This document shows, one piece after another, positions 22,466-33,953 of a DNA stretch of 64,000 nt. This DNA comes from Irpex lacteus (taxonomy: Eukaryota; Basidiomycota; Agaricomycetes; Polyporales; Irpicaceae). Both the position numbers and the translations under genes were made by a program. Within the stretch, counting starts at the first letter, position 1. Each line of letters starts with the position of its first letter. The stretch is taken from the NCBI GenBank assembly GCA_001986395.2, contig MQVO02000022.1:248001-312000 (forward strand), read 5' to 3'. The notes under the pieces are model-generated. The model ran no database searches, was not told where the DNA came from, and saw nothing but the letters and a program-made list of their open reading frames with translations.

Positions 22466-23110
22466 TGTATGCTTCGAACTCGGTGGTTGTGGTTGGAGGA
22501 CAAGCTTAGGTCAATAAGGTCAGTCGACCATATGCATTACGGCAATTGGGCACAGCCGGTATGGGTAGACTGGAAGTGAGCAAACATGACACCTGGTCGC
22601 TCGGAGGACGGGCGGATTGTGGTCGTGATCAAGAGAGTTTCACATGAAACCGCCCTGGCGCGTACCCCAAGCCTCTTACCCCGTGGGGCCAACGACACAC
22701 TTTAAATCCTCAATCGAACTCAACAAGCATTCAGAATTCTCCAACTTCATTCGTTCCATTCATGTTTTCGATACATTGTTGACATGATAGAGGGACAGCA
22801 AAAACAGCAGAGCGGGAGAACAAACAGTATATGTATATATGAAAAGTAATGCTGAGCAGGGGTGGGGGTGGGGTGTGGTTGTTGCAAAATGCGAAACTAA
22901 ATGAAGGATATGTACGTGCAAACTAGACAAGGCGTATCGTAAAGGTGTGCGTAGGCGTGAGGGTGACGCGGGGAGGCGCCATTATTACTTTTTCAAGTCT
23001 ATGTCGATGGTCGGTCGTGGCGTCGGCAGGTATGCGAGAGTGCGGGGAGATCCAAGCATGAAGCGAGTGAGAGAGAGAAAGTCGGAGGGTGAACGGGGAG
23101 GGAAAGACGT
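22466..23110. other. Intergenic with mtHsp70 3' region
   Basis: No gene seen. The right part is the 3' untranslated region of mtHsp70. It carries a G-rich run at 22859-22878 (GGGG-T-GGGGG-T-GGGG-TGT-GG) that could fold as a G-quadruplex. Confidence 0.5.
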
Positions 23111-25342
<2,232 letters not shown>

Positions 25343-25744
25343 GGCGACAACGACGACGACGGGGGGCGGGGGAGGGAAGAGAAAGAGGATGAGGTGGAGG
25401 ATGAAGTGAGAAGTCGGGATTGGCGGACACGGCGCGCGTTTTCAGTCACGAAAATATTTAGACGCGCGTACGTAAGTCGGCCTTAACCGGCTCGTACCGT
25501 GAGAATCGAAAGTCCCCGAATATTCACTACGAGTCATCACACGATAACTCAGCCTGAATACTGACTGCATACAAACATTTGTTATTCCTTGGACCAGTTG
25601 TTAGACTATCTTTATAGTCAACTACAGTTTTGTAATTACAGGTGAAATTGCCACGCTAACTCCGGGGTGTTCGAGTACCCGCCGGCAAGAATACGCGTCA
25701 AGCGCTAATGAGCTTTCTACTGTGACCTCCCAAGAACACGAGCC
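25343..25744. other. Divergent promoter, mtHsp70 / TMEM70-like
   Basis: A 402-bp region between two divergent mitochondrial-protein genes. It holds the heat-shock-element-like cluster. No coding sequence supported. Confidence 0.6.
25502..25526. promoter_or_regulatory. Heat-shock-element-like cluster
   Basis: GAA blocks at 25503, 25508 and 25518 and an inverted TTC at 25523 fall on an exact 5-bp pitch, with the unit at 25513 degenerate. The right part, cGAAtaTTCa, is a perfect inverted pair. It sits about 160 bp upstream of mtHsp70 and about 220 bp upstream of the divergent TMEM70-like gene. Binding by Hsf1 is inferred from the pattern. Confidence 0.6.
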
Positions 25745-26703
25745 ATGTCCTCTGCTTGTCGTTTGCTGCGACGACGCCCACACATTCTAGGCCTAGAGAG
25801 ATGGTCAAAACAACCTTCAATTATCCTTCTGCATCCTACATTGTCTTGCAGCACCTCCCATAACACTAGACATGCTCCAATAACACACACTCGAAGTCTA
25901 CAAATCTCAGCCACAAGACGGAGCGACGATGCCCCCATTCCCGAACAAAACACCGCCAAAGCTGCAGACAAAGCAGCTGCATTGGCTCAGGTCTCGAGAG
26001 ATGCCGAGACAAATATCTACATTGGCCCACTGACACAAACATTTCGCCGGCTGAAGATCTTCTCCCTGAGTTCTTTAGGACTCACAGCCGTCATGACCCC
26101 CTTCCTCTTCGTGCTTGAAACCGCCTCTGCCGTACCGCTAGTCGGACGTGTAGCATTGGCAGGGACCCTCCTTATGACCAGCACCGTGTCTACCTCGATG
26201 GTCGGATGGCTCGGTACGCCATACGTGACCAGACTCGAATGGATACCTGCCGACAAGACCGACGCAAGTGCGAGTGGTGGGAAGCAGGCTGTGGGCGTGA
26301 AGATGACCACGATGACACTTACGCTGAAGGAGCGCATAACACACGTGTACGACTCGGCCTTCCTCGTCCCCACGAACAGGCCGTTAGCGAAGTGGGAGTT
26401 GGCAGAGGCGTTCAGGCTGCCGCAGAAGGAGTTGCAGGCCGCGCAGAAAGCGGGTGGGTTGCCGAGCGAGGAGACTATTGCGGAGACGATGGACAAGGAC
26501 GGGAAGGTGTTGGGTCGTTGGATTGTGAAGTGGAATGAGGAAGGGACAGGGACGTGCCGTCACACGGGGAAGGTGATACGGTGGGTTTCTTGCATACGAA
26601 GTCGCTTCAGGTGCACCAACTGGCAACTTCACGCAGATACTTCAACGTTCACGAGGAACTTCTTGGGAGGAACGTCCGGGACCAAGAATTTATGCCTCAT
26701 TAA
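25745..26703 (+). CDS. TMEM70-like mitochondrial inner-membrane protein
   Basis: Model join(25745..26572,26611..26703), 306 aa. The N-terminus is a basic, acid-free presequence (MSSACRLLRRRPHILGLERW). The TMEM70/TMEM186/TMEM223-type core begins YIGPLTQTFRRLKIFSLSSL and includes two hydrophobic segments (GLTAVMTPFLFVLETASAVP and VALAGTLLMTSTVSTSMVGW). It continues GTPYVTRLEW and MTLTLKERITHVYDSAFLVP, and ends SRRYFNVHEELLGRNVRDQE after the intron. Animal TMEM70 assists assembly of the ATP synthase c-ring and complex I; a similar role here is inferred. The 38-nt intron is short, but reading through loses the conserved C-terminus. Confidence 0.82.
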
Positions 26704-26837
26704 TGTACTTTTCGACACATCTATCTGTTTGTTAGATATGCTATTTTTGGGTAATATTGGGACACGACATGCCTCTATCAATTTCGCCGAGCCAACGTGA
26801 GTGGTATCAAAATGCAGGGTATATTCGTTTGTCGTCG

Positions 26838-27638
26838 TTATCGCCGAGCAGCTGGTGTAGGTTCATTCGGATCTGGCTGGAACCTGGTATAGTGCTGCTT
26901 TGTCATGGCTTCTACCATCTCTTGCGTAGACTCTGGTAGATCCTCGACAAATCGCCCTGTAGCAAACCTGAGCAACCCTTCACATGTCATATAACCGTGA
27001 ACCTACCTGGCGAGCCTGCGAACAAAGACAAAGCGGGGATCACAGTGTTCGGTGGCACGAACGTGTTATCAGCTATCTTCGCGCAGTCCTTGATGATAGT
27101 AAACTTTCCCTACGCGCTGTTAAACACGCAGGAAAGAACGATCAGGAGAGCACTCACAATAACACAGTTCCTCCCAATTTCGACGTGATTCCCAATCTGT
27201 GCCGCCTCCACGATAGTGTTCGCACCAATATGCACATGATCCCCAACCTTCATAGGATAATAGTTAAAGTTTCCTCTATACGTCTTGTAAGGCGGTCTGC
27301 ACATCCACATCCATCCCATAAGCTCGACGCGTCCGAGATGTGATTGTGAGCGTACCTCATAACACAGGACTCTCCTACAAGACAGTACCTCCCCAGCGAA
27401 ATCACAACAGCATGACCAGACCCAGTACGTCTCAAGTCTCCTCGGATGATGGCACCGCTCGAGATGATAGTCTTACCACCGAGGATGATGTTCTGCGGGC
27501 CTGCGATGGTCGCGCGACGGGAGACTTTGTTCCCTGTGTCCTGGCGATGTTGTCGATTAGCGACGCGTTTTATTTGTTTTAATATGAGCTTACGGTTTCT
27601 ATGTATTCGGCTTTGGAGTAGTAGATTGGTGGTTGCAT
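26838..27638 (-). CDS. Dynactin subunit 5 (p25)
   Basis: Model complement(join(26838..26956,27007..27109,27158..27296,27356..27540,27594..27638)), 196 aa (animal DCTN5 is 182). It begins MQPPIYYSKAEYIETDTGNK, then RRATIAGPQNIILGGKTIIS and GAIIRGDLRR. Left-handed beta-helix hexapeptides follow: VGDHVHIGANTIVEAAQIG, NHVEIGRNCVI and KDCAKIADNTFVPPNTVIP. The ending GSPGRFVEDLPESTQEM aligns without gaps to the p25 tail. p25 sits in the pointed-end complex of dynactin and helps link dynein to early endosomes in fungi. The last acceptor (26957) was chosen over a nearer AG because it keeps that alignment and a consensus donor. Confidence 0.92.
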
Positions 27639-27715
27639 CGTGGACGGCTGTGAGGACAGCGTGAAGAGTTGAGGAAGAAAGACGAAGTGGAAGTGGCTGA
27701 GACCTGGAAGGGTAT

Positions 27716-27729
27716 AACCCTAACCCTAG
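27716..27729. promoter_or_regulatory. Telomere-repeat-like box (aaccctaaccctag)
   Basis: Two direct AACCCT units at 27716-27727, flanked by ATA and AGA, lie about 80 bp upstream of the p25 start and about 20 bp upstream of the plus-strand ATG at 27748. Interstitial telomere-like boxes are known promoter elements for Myb/Tbf1-type proteins; a role here is inferred. Confidence 0.4.
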
Positions 27730-27747
27730 AGGGGAGGGCATCGTACT

Positions 27748-29823
27748 ATGACGGAGTCGACCTCTTTCGCTTTCCTCACAACTACGATGTCCGCTGTTTT
27801 CGACAGCATGCCTTCTGAGCGCAATATCCCCAAGCATACGATGTACCTCCGAGCTCTAATGGGCTTACACCCGCTGGAAATTCCTGCGAACGAAGACTCC
27901 CTCTAACGCTGCCTCCAGCAGCCTCCCAGCGCGACAGCTCCTACACAAGCTTGCAGAAGCGCAGTGACTTACTCCAATGAGCCAATTACGGAAAGCCTCG
28001 GAGATGGGTTGGTGTACCCTGGATAGAGGTGCGTCGATGTCTGTCATCTTTCGAGGTTCCACGAGAAGCCTGACCACTTTTACAGCATCTTCTCCCGCAC
28101 TCTTCATCTCACGTACTTCTATTCACCTCCCATCCCTTTGACGAAGCCTATGAGTGTCTTCTGTTGCGTACGAGATGCAGTAGAACGCTGCGCTGCTCAA
28201 TTGAGAATGCCGACGTTCATGACGCGCTGGCACGGTCGTACATATACATCCCAAGAAGTTACCCTACGGCAGAAGTTATGTTGATGAAACTGCGCAGGTG
28301 AGTACATCGTAGTCTTAGATACAAAACCCTTGCCATATTTCTGTCTCTCCTTTGAGAACGATGAGAACTTGTATCAACCTTACTTCTTGACCGGAGGCAC
28401 ACCTAGGTGTTTGCGCTCCAGCGTGATCACGTCGCTTATACGCGACATTATCTTCTCTCTGACTCTTTACTACGCATATCTGCTGCTTCTGCTGTCTAGA
28501 ACGTTATACTGACCCGTGTCCTACGCGTTTCAATAGGTATCTTCTCGATCCGCGGCCCATTACCAGCATAACCCCAACTCCTCTGCTCTTACCCCGGTGA
28601 CCTTCAAGTACATTTGTACGGCATCTACAATTAGCACACTCGACGGACCAAGCAGATCTGGCACGCCGAATATGGCCCAATCTCGCGTTTGCGTCCATGT
28701 GCGCAAGCCAAGAAGACTTCGAATCCTTCGATGCGTCTAGCGCTTCCTGGGCTGCCTCTCGCCTCGAGGCGAGTAGATCCGATTATCACGTTAATCACAC
28801 CATGGGAGACTGCAACGAGGTTTCCGACGCGAAGAGGCGTGCTGGGAGGGATGGTACATAACCCTTCGACGGACCACGCTGTGTCCTGCACATACACATC
28901 TGCTTTCACTTTCGTACAACCATCGTCACTACACCTACCTGTTGTCATACCTCGACACGAGACAAAGGAAAATAATGACTATGTCTGCTTGCAGTAGCAC
29001 TATCACGACTGAGGTGTGTGCGACGAGTATTCTGTTGACGATTGGGTGCTGATGCATGGCAGATGCTGGACCTCGACCAGCAGCTCGCCCAGCTGTTAGG
29101 CACTATGACCTTACAAGGCGTCTGGAACGCGAAGGCCGACATGGTGAGTTCTCTCTTCACGCGCTCTCCGCAGTTAGGCTTCCGGAAACGCTGACGTCGT
29201 GGTCTGGAGAAAGGTAAGAGACGTACCAAACACGGGCTATGTTCTACACGCAACGGGGGCAACACAAGACGAATGCATGTCCGACTCCTCCGACGCAGAG
29301 GACTCAACACTATACCAAGCACGTTGCCCCTCTCCGCTTCTCTTTTCGACCCCTTTGCTTACATTTGACGACCTTCCTCTCCCCTCATATTCACCTTCAA
29401 CGAAACGCAACCTCAACCCCAAACACCCGAAATCGAAATCCAAAGCCAAAGCCAAACCCGGATCCCCCTCACCCTCCCTCATCAAACTCAACATCTCCTC
29501 CGCTTCCTTCGTTCACCGTCGGAAGCGCTGTGTCGGCGGGGCGGGTGCTTCCAGGCTGCGGACTTCTACAAGCCATTCAAGACCAGTTGTGCTCGGACAG
29601 CTACCCTACCACCGCCGCGGCATATCTGGAGGTTATATTCACTCATCGAGAGGTCCTGTACGCATGCCCGCAGCTCCATCGCGGTTGTGCGATGGGTTTC
29701 AGCGAGTTGGCGGCGATGCTCGATCGTAGGGAGTGGAGAGCGGATAGAGAGGGTGATGGGGAGGCTGCAGCGGCCTTTAGGCATGAGGCAGGATTGACGG
29801 CGCATGTGGCAACGGCCTGGTGA
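27748..29823 (+). other. Coding-like region, gene model unresolved
   Basis: Several plus-strand segments look like exons but could not be joined into one frame. (a) An ATG at 27748 opens MTESTSFAFLTTTMSAVFDS; a GTACCT donor near 27854 and a CTAAC-branch/CCAG acceptor near 27918 would lead to SLPARQLLHKLAEAQ. (b) 28086-28297, between TTTTACAG and GTGAGT, is open in two frames; one reads ADVHDALARSYIYIPRSYP. (c) 28340-28390 encodes ENLYQPYFLTGGTPR. (d) 28553-28860 reads YLLDPRPITSITPTPLL, an in-frame TGA near 28598, then DQADLARRIWPNLAFASM. (e) 28975-29143 encodes MTMSACSSTITTE joined to MLDLDQQLAQLLGTMTLQG. (f) The last part is open to 29823 and ends with GFSELAAMLDRREWRADREG. The minus strand also has a competing frame at 27865-28107. 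This may be one or two real genes with unusual splicing, or a decaying gene. No family recognised. Confidence 0.35.
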
Positions 29824-30442
29824 TTCGTTGATTGGTGTCTTCATGCGCTCTAGTGGATATTATCGTTGATGACTTCTTGGAATACTGTACTGTAATAAAT
29901 ACGTAGAAGATGCAGGGCGTCATTGTAGGTAGAACAATATCTATCGGTGTATCATTAAGTACTCAAATGCGGACCCCGCTCGTCTCCTGAGAAACAAGCT
30001 ATCCAACTCATATCTGCACATCGACCCTAAGGCCTAACTCCTGCTTCGCAATTGAACACTATCGCGCCAAGAGTCCACTCTCGGCGTTTAACAATAGTAA
30101 GTATCTTCGTCTTTACCATGAGCATAACCACGGACGAGCACACGACTGCAACTTCCGAGCTCCAATGGTATGTCAGGTAACCCGACGACTGTCGGAATCA
30201 TTGATCCTTCATCCGCAGCCTGAAAGAAAGGTCGCGAAGGCAGGCAACGCAGCTTCCGATTTTATTCGAGGCGCCCTACGAGCAACTAGTAGCTGGTGGA
30301 GTATCAACTGGTCGAAGCTTGTATTGATGCACCGACTCGCCAGTTACAGCAATTATGTGGAAGAAGTGGAAGTCCGAACCGGTGCTATATAAATGCCTGC
30401 CGTTTGCTGGACGATGCATTCGATTTTCTTTTCCCCATCACC
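29824..30442. other. Upstream region of the membrane-protein gene, possible extra 5' exons
   Basis: An alternative 5' extension is possible: an ATG at 30118, exon to 30167, exon 30219-30288, and exon 30350-30452. All are in phase with the next gene and would add about 71 residues (starting MSITTDEHTTATSELQ). The competing view is that this is promoter, because a TATA motif lies at 30384. Confidence 0.45.
30384..30392 (+). promoter_or_regulatory. TATA-box candidate (tatataaat)
   Basis: A consensus TATATAAAT lies 51 bp upstream of the ATG at 30443, a normal distance for a TATA element with a short leader. It would be coding if the longer 5' model of the membrane-protein gene is right. Confidence 0.45.
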
Positions 30443-31778
30443 ATGGCAGGAGGTATGAATCAACTCAAACATATTCCGGCTGTTGAGTAAAGACACTGAC
30501 GCCACCGTTCTCAGCACGCATGTTGTACGCTCCCAACTCGCGGCAGGATCCCGACGAATCCTTTGTTCCCTTCGATGACAGGAACTATAGCGGCATCCGA
30601 GACGACTCAAGTCACCTCCAGGTTTATGTCGAGACACCGCCAGCTATCTCCCGCAAAGGGACATTCATAAATGGCCATCAGTTTTCGCCGCCCTTTCCCT
30701 CTCAGACTGCACTGACTGGAGCACGAAGATGTATGTATCCGTGCTGATCCTAATACTCAGGTTTGAGCCATGCTAAGGATGAGCATCCAGGGACCCAAGC
30801 AGACCAATCTCGCATAGACAGCGAGAAGAAGAAGAAAGCCATGAAGGAGCTCGTCACTTCATGGCAGGACCGTCTGCAACTTATTTCCATCATTGTCAGT
30901 ACATCACCCTTACACAAATCGCACATGATTATTTCAACTTTTCCTCGATAGACCACCTTCTTTGCAGGTATGGAAGCTCAGCTGTTGGGTGTAGTGACGC
31001 CGAGCGATCCTGGACCTGTTCGAAGAATCACACAAGCCTCTCTCGTTGGGCTTTCCAGCGCACTCGTCGTGCACACCTTTGCAGGTACTAAACCGCTATC
31101 TTGCATTGCTCGCACATATTGACACAAGATTTGGTAGCTATTCTATCATTCGTCGCCGCCTTCTTCCTTGTCCGCTTCCGTGTTAAGGAAGCCCAGCACG
31201 AAGAAGTGAAGGCTGAGCTTGGTGTAGTGAGTCGTCAGCCCACGTCGCAAGCTCGCTCCGGAGAAGCCAGTAGTGCTAGTGGTGACGGTACACCCGTGAA
31301 TGTCAGTGGAAAGGAGGACAGCAACGATAACAAAAGCAGTAATAACGACGGGAGTGGCCATACTAGGCAATATACCCCGCAGCGCAGCACCCCCAACGCC
31401 ATCTTTAGTGACCTCCCTATTTTCTCGACGGATCCTCATCTCGAACAAGTCGGTCCATGGCGCAAACACGAGCCACCTATCGCCCTGCTTGACCACTGCC
31501 ACTTGCTATGCATGATGCTATCCGCAATCGGCTTCATACTTGCCATGGTCGGCATCATGTGCTACGTGTGGGCAAAGTTACCTCTCAGTTGCCGAGTGGT
31601 CACGTCTGTCTTCGGAGGGTTCTGCATCGCGCTAGGTTTCGCTGCTATATTCGCGCCCGTGTCGTTCGCCCCAGTTAGCCGGGCATTACAGTCTCCGGCC
31701 ATATCTCCACAGGGACTACCAACGCTGAATGAACAGCAACAGCCGCTCTCGGACAAACTCCCTGGACCGAGAGGATGA
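30443..31778 (+). CDS. Multi-pass membrane protein, basidiomycete type
   Basis: Model join(30443..30452,30515..30730,30761..30894,30952..31084,31129..31778), 380 aa. The first exon is 10 nt. After a hydrophilic N-terminus (NSRQDPDESFVPFDDRNYSG) come KELVTSWQDRLQLISIITTF and FFAGMEAQLLGVVTP. Then there are membrane segments (ASLVGLSSALVVHTFADLVA; ILSFVAAFFLVRF), a long Ser/Asn-rich loop, HLEQVGPWRKHEPPIALLD, and two more spans (LLCMMLSAIGFILAMVGIMC; VTSVFGGFCIALGFAAIFAP). The layout is familiar from uncharacterised Agaricomycete membrane proteins. I know of no function. A longer N-terminus starting at 30118 is possible. Confidence 0.75.
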
Positions 31779-31982
31779 ATCTACCTTCGCACCTTGAGCA
31801 GCTCCAGTGTCGCACTCTATTCATGTAACTTATTCTTGAAGGATATCCTAGTTGAAACGTAGCATTACATATAATACAAGAGCAAGCAATCGACATAATG
31901 TACACCGAGAAAACGCGCGAATCTAAGAAGTGTCCTGGCCACCATCCTCGATGTCTATCCCACATAACCTCTGATCCATCAT

Positions 31983-33953
31983 TTACAACTTGCTCGGGTT
32001 GAGTTGCGTGATGGTCAAGGGTTGGTCTGAAATTGAAGCCTATCAGCAACGGTTCATGAAGCTCGACACAACACTAAGATACTCACAAGTAGACTCGAAG
32101 AGGTTATCCCGAGGAACACCGACGATATGTTGGCTGAGCGCAGAGGCGTCGACCATCTCGGGGACAAGGTCATTGATGGTCCTTGCACCAAGCAACCTCA
32201 TGTTCATCTCGAACTCATCCCTGAAGATCTGGATCGCCCTCTCGACACCCTCCTGGCCGTACGCGCAGAACGAGTACAGGAACGCCCTGCCGACACCGAC
32301 TGCCTTGGCACCAAGAGCGATGGCCTTGAGGACATCAGAGGCACGACGGACACCACCATCGACGAAGATCTCGAACTTGGGGTCGGGGTAGTAGCCCTTC
32401 AGTCTGAGGGCAGCGACGACTTCGACGAGGACTTCGATACCGGAGCGGGCAGTATCGAGTTGACGACCACCGTGGTTGGAGAGGACGATGCCTTGCACGC
32501 CAGCCTCATATGCAAGAATGGCATCCTCTGCGGTGGAAATACCCTTGAGAATGATGGGCACTAGAGAATTGACGAAGCCAGGCGTTAGATTCATTTAGCA
32601 AAATAGGAGTGTAAACCGCACGTACTCTTGGTGATGCTCTTGAACCAGGGGATATCCTTCCACGACAAGCTTGGGTCGATGAAGGACTGAGATGCCGCAC
32701 AAGAGTGAGTAATTGGTTTTCTAAATAGAGGATGGAAATGGACACTCACGCTGATAGCACGAGCAACACCCTGATCCTTTTTGACCTCATGTCCCTTCTG
32801 CACCTCAGCAGAAGCAGACTCGTCAACCTGCTTCATGCGCATATCCTTCTCACGACGACCAAGTTGAGGAGCGTCGACGGTGATGAACAGTCCCTTGACG
32901 CCTCGCTTTTCTGCGTGCTGGACGTACTTCCTGGTGATCTCACGGTCGCGGTTGACATAGAGCTGGACGAAGAATTCCTGGCCTGGGGCAGCGTTGTCGA
33001 CGATGTCATCGAATGAGCAGGAGGCGAGGGTAGCGATCTGTCGAATCACCGCGTAAGCAACTCGTTGGTTGTAGGAAACAAGATCATGAGAAACTAACCA
33101 TCTGGATGACGCCGTGGTTTGCTGCAGCACGCGTGAGCGTCAGCTCACCCTCTGGGTGACCGAGCTTGCCCAAAGCAGTGGCGGACTAAGGTACGCTGAG
33201 TAAGTGGAATATTATACTGTAGATAGTGATATAAGACATACAATATAGAGAGGCAGGCTAGACTTGCAGCCAAGGATCGTGGTGGACCAGTCGACGGTGG
33301 AGACGTCACGCAAGATGCGTGGACGGAACCACACTCGCTGGAACGCAAGTCTGTTCTCACGGATAGTGATCTCGTCGTCGGAGGCGGAGGAGTAGTATGC
33401 CCAGGCTTTTGGTGGGATGACCGCTTTGGCGATGACCTCGAAGTCGTGGAGGTTGAGAATGTTCTCTACCGGCGGACGAGCAGCAAGAGCGAGTTGTCGT
33501 TGCTTCTCCTCCTCAGTGACTTCTTTCACAACCTTGGCGATTGTGCTGGCATCGATGACACCGAGACTACATACAAGGCTAAGATTGTGGTGTAAGTGAC
33601 ATATGTAGTGGTTTAACTTACTGTTTTGAGACAGGGAGGTTGGTGGTGATAGCATCGGGAGGGTGGATAGGCTCATAAGCCTCACTAAAGACCTGGTCAG
33701 AGGCTAGTTGATGCAGTGAAAAGCAGAAGACTTACGTCGCGTCCTTGCCAGCATACTTCAGAATGATACGTGCACCTCCTGGATGCTCATCCAAGAACTC
33801 CGTAACGTCGTACACTTTGCCTATAATACCCCGTTAGCCATTGGATGTCGGCAATGCCAAGACCTTTGACTTACCATGTACAATAATCCAGCAGCTCTCC
33901 CTGCTAGCGTGCTCCGCGACTTGAGGACCAGTGAGGACGTTGATGTCGGCCAT
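31983..33953 (-). CDS. Flavocytochrome b2-type FMN dehydrogenase (copy 1)
   Basis: Multi-exon, roughly 500 aa, from [20 protein letters not shown] to [10 protein letters not shown]. The cytochrome b5 domain has [21 protein letters not shown] and a second haem His in [10 protein letters not shown]. The FMN domain follows: [20 protein letters not shown] (active-site Tyr), [55 protein letters not shown], then [15 protein letters not shown] with the catalytic His and Arg, and [19 protein letters not shown]. All key residues of yeast L-lactate:cytochrome c oxidoreductase are present. No presequence is obvious. Fungal members oxidise L-lactate or, in brown-rot fungi, glyoxylate to oxalate. The nearby oxaloacetate acetylhydrolase gene favours the latter, as inference only. 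A 3' intron near 32030-32090 is supported. Confidence 0.9.

Noticed and set aside
28631..28948. 105-codon minus-strand frame
   Set aside because: The plus strand over the same bases reads as a more protein-like sequence; kept only as part of the unresolved locus.
32127..32564. 145-codon plus-strand open frame
   Set aside because: Antisense shadow of the FMN domain of flavocytochrome b2 copy 1.
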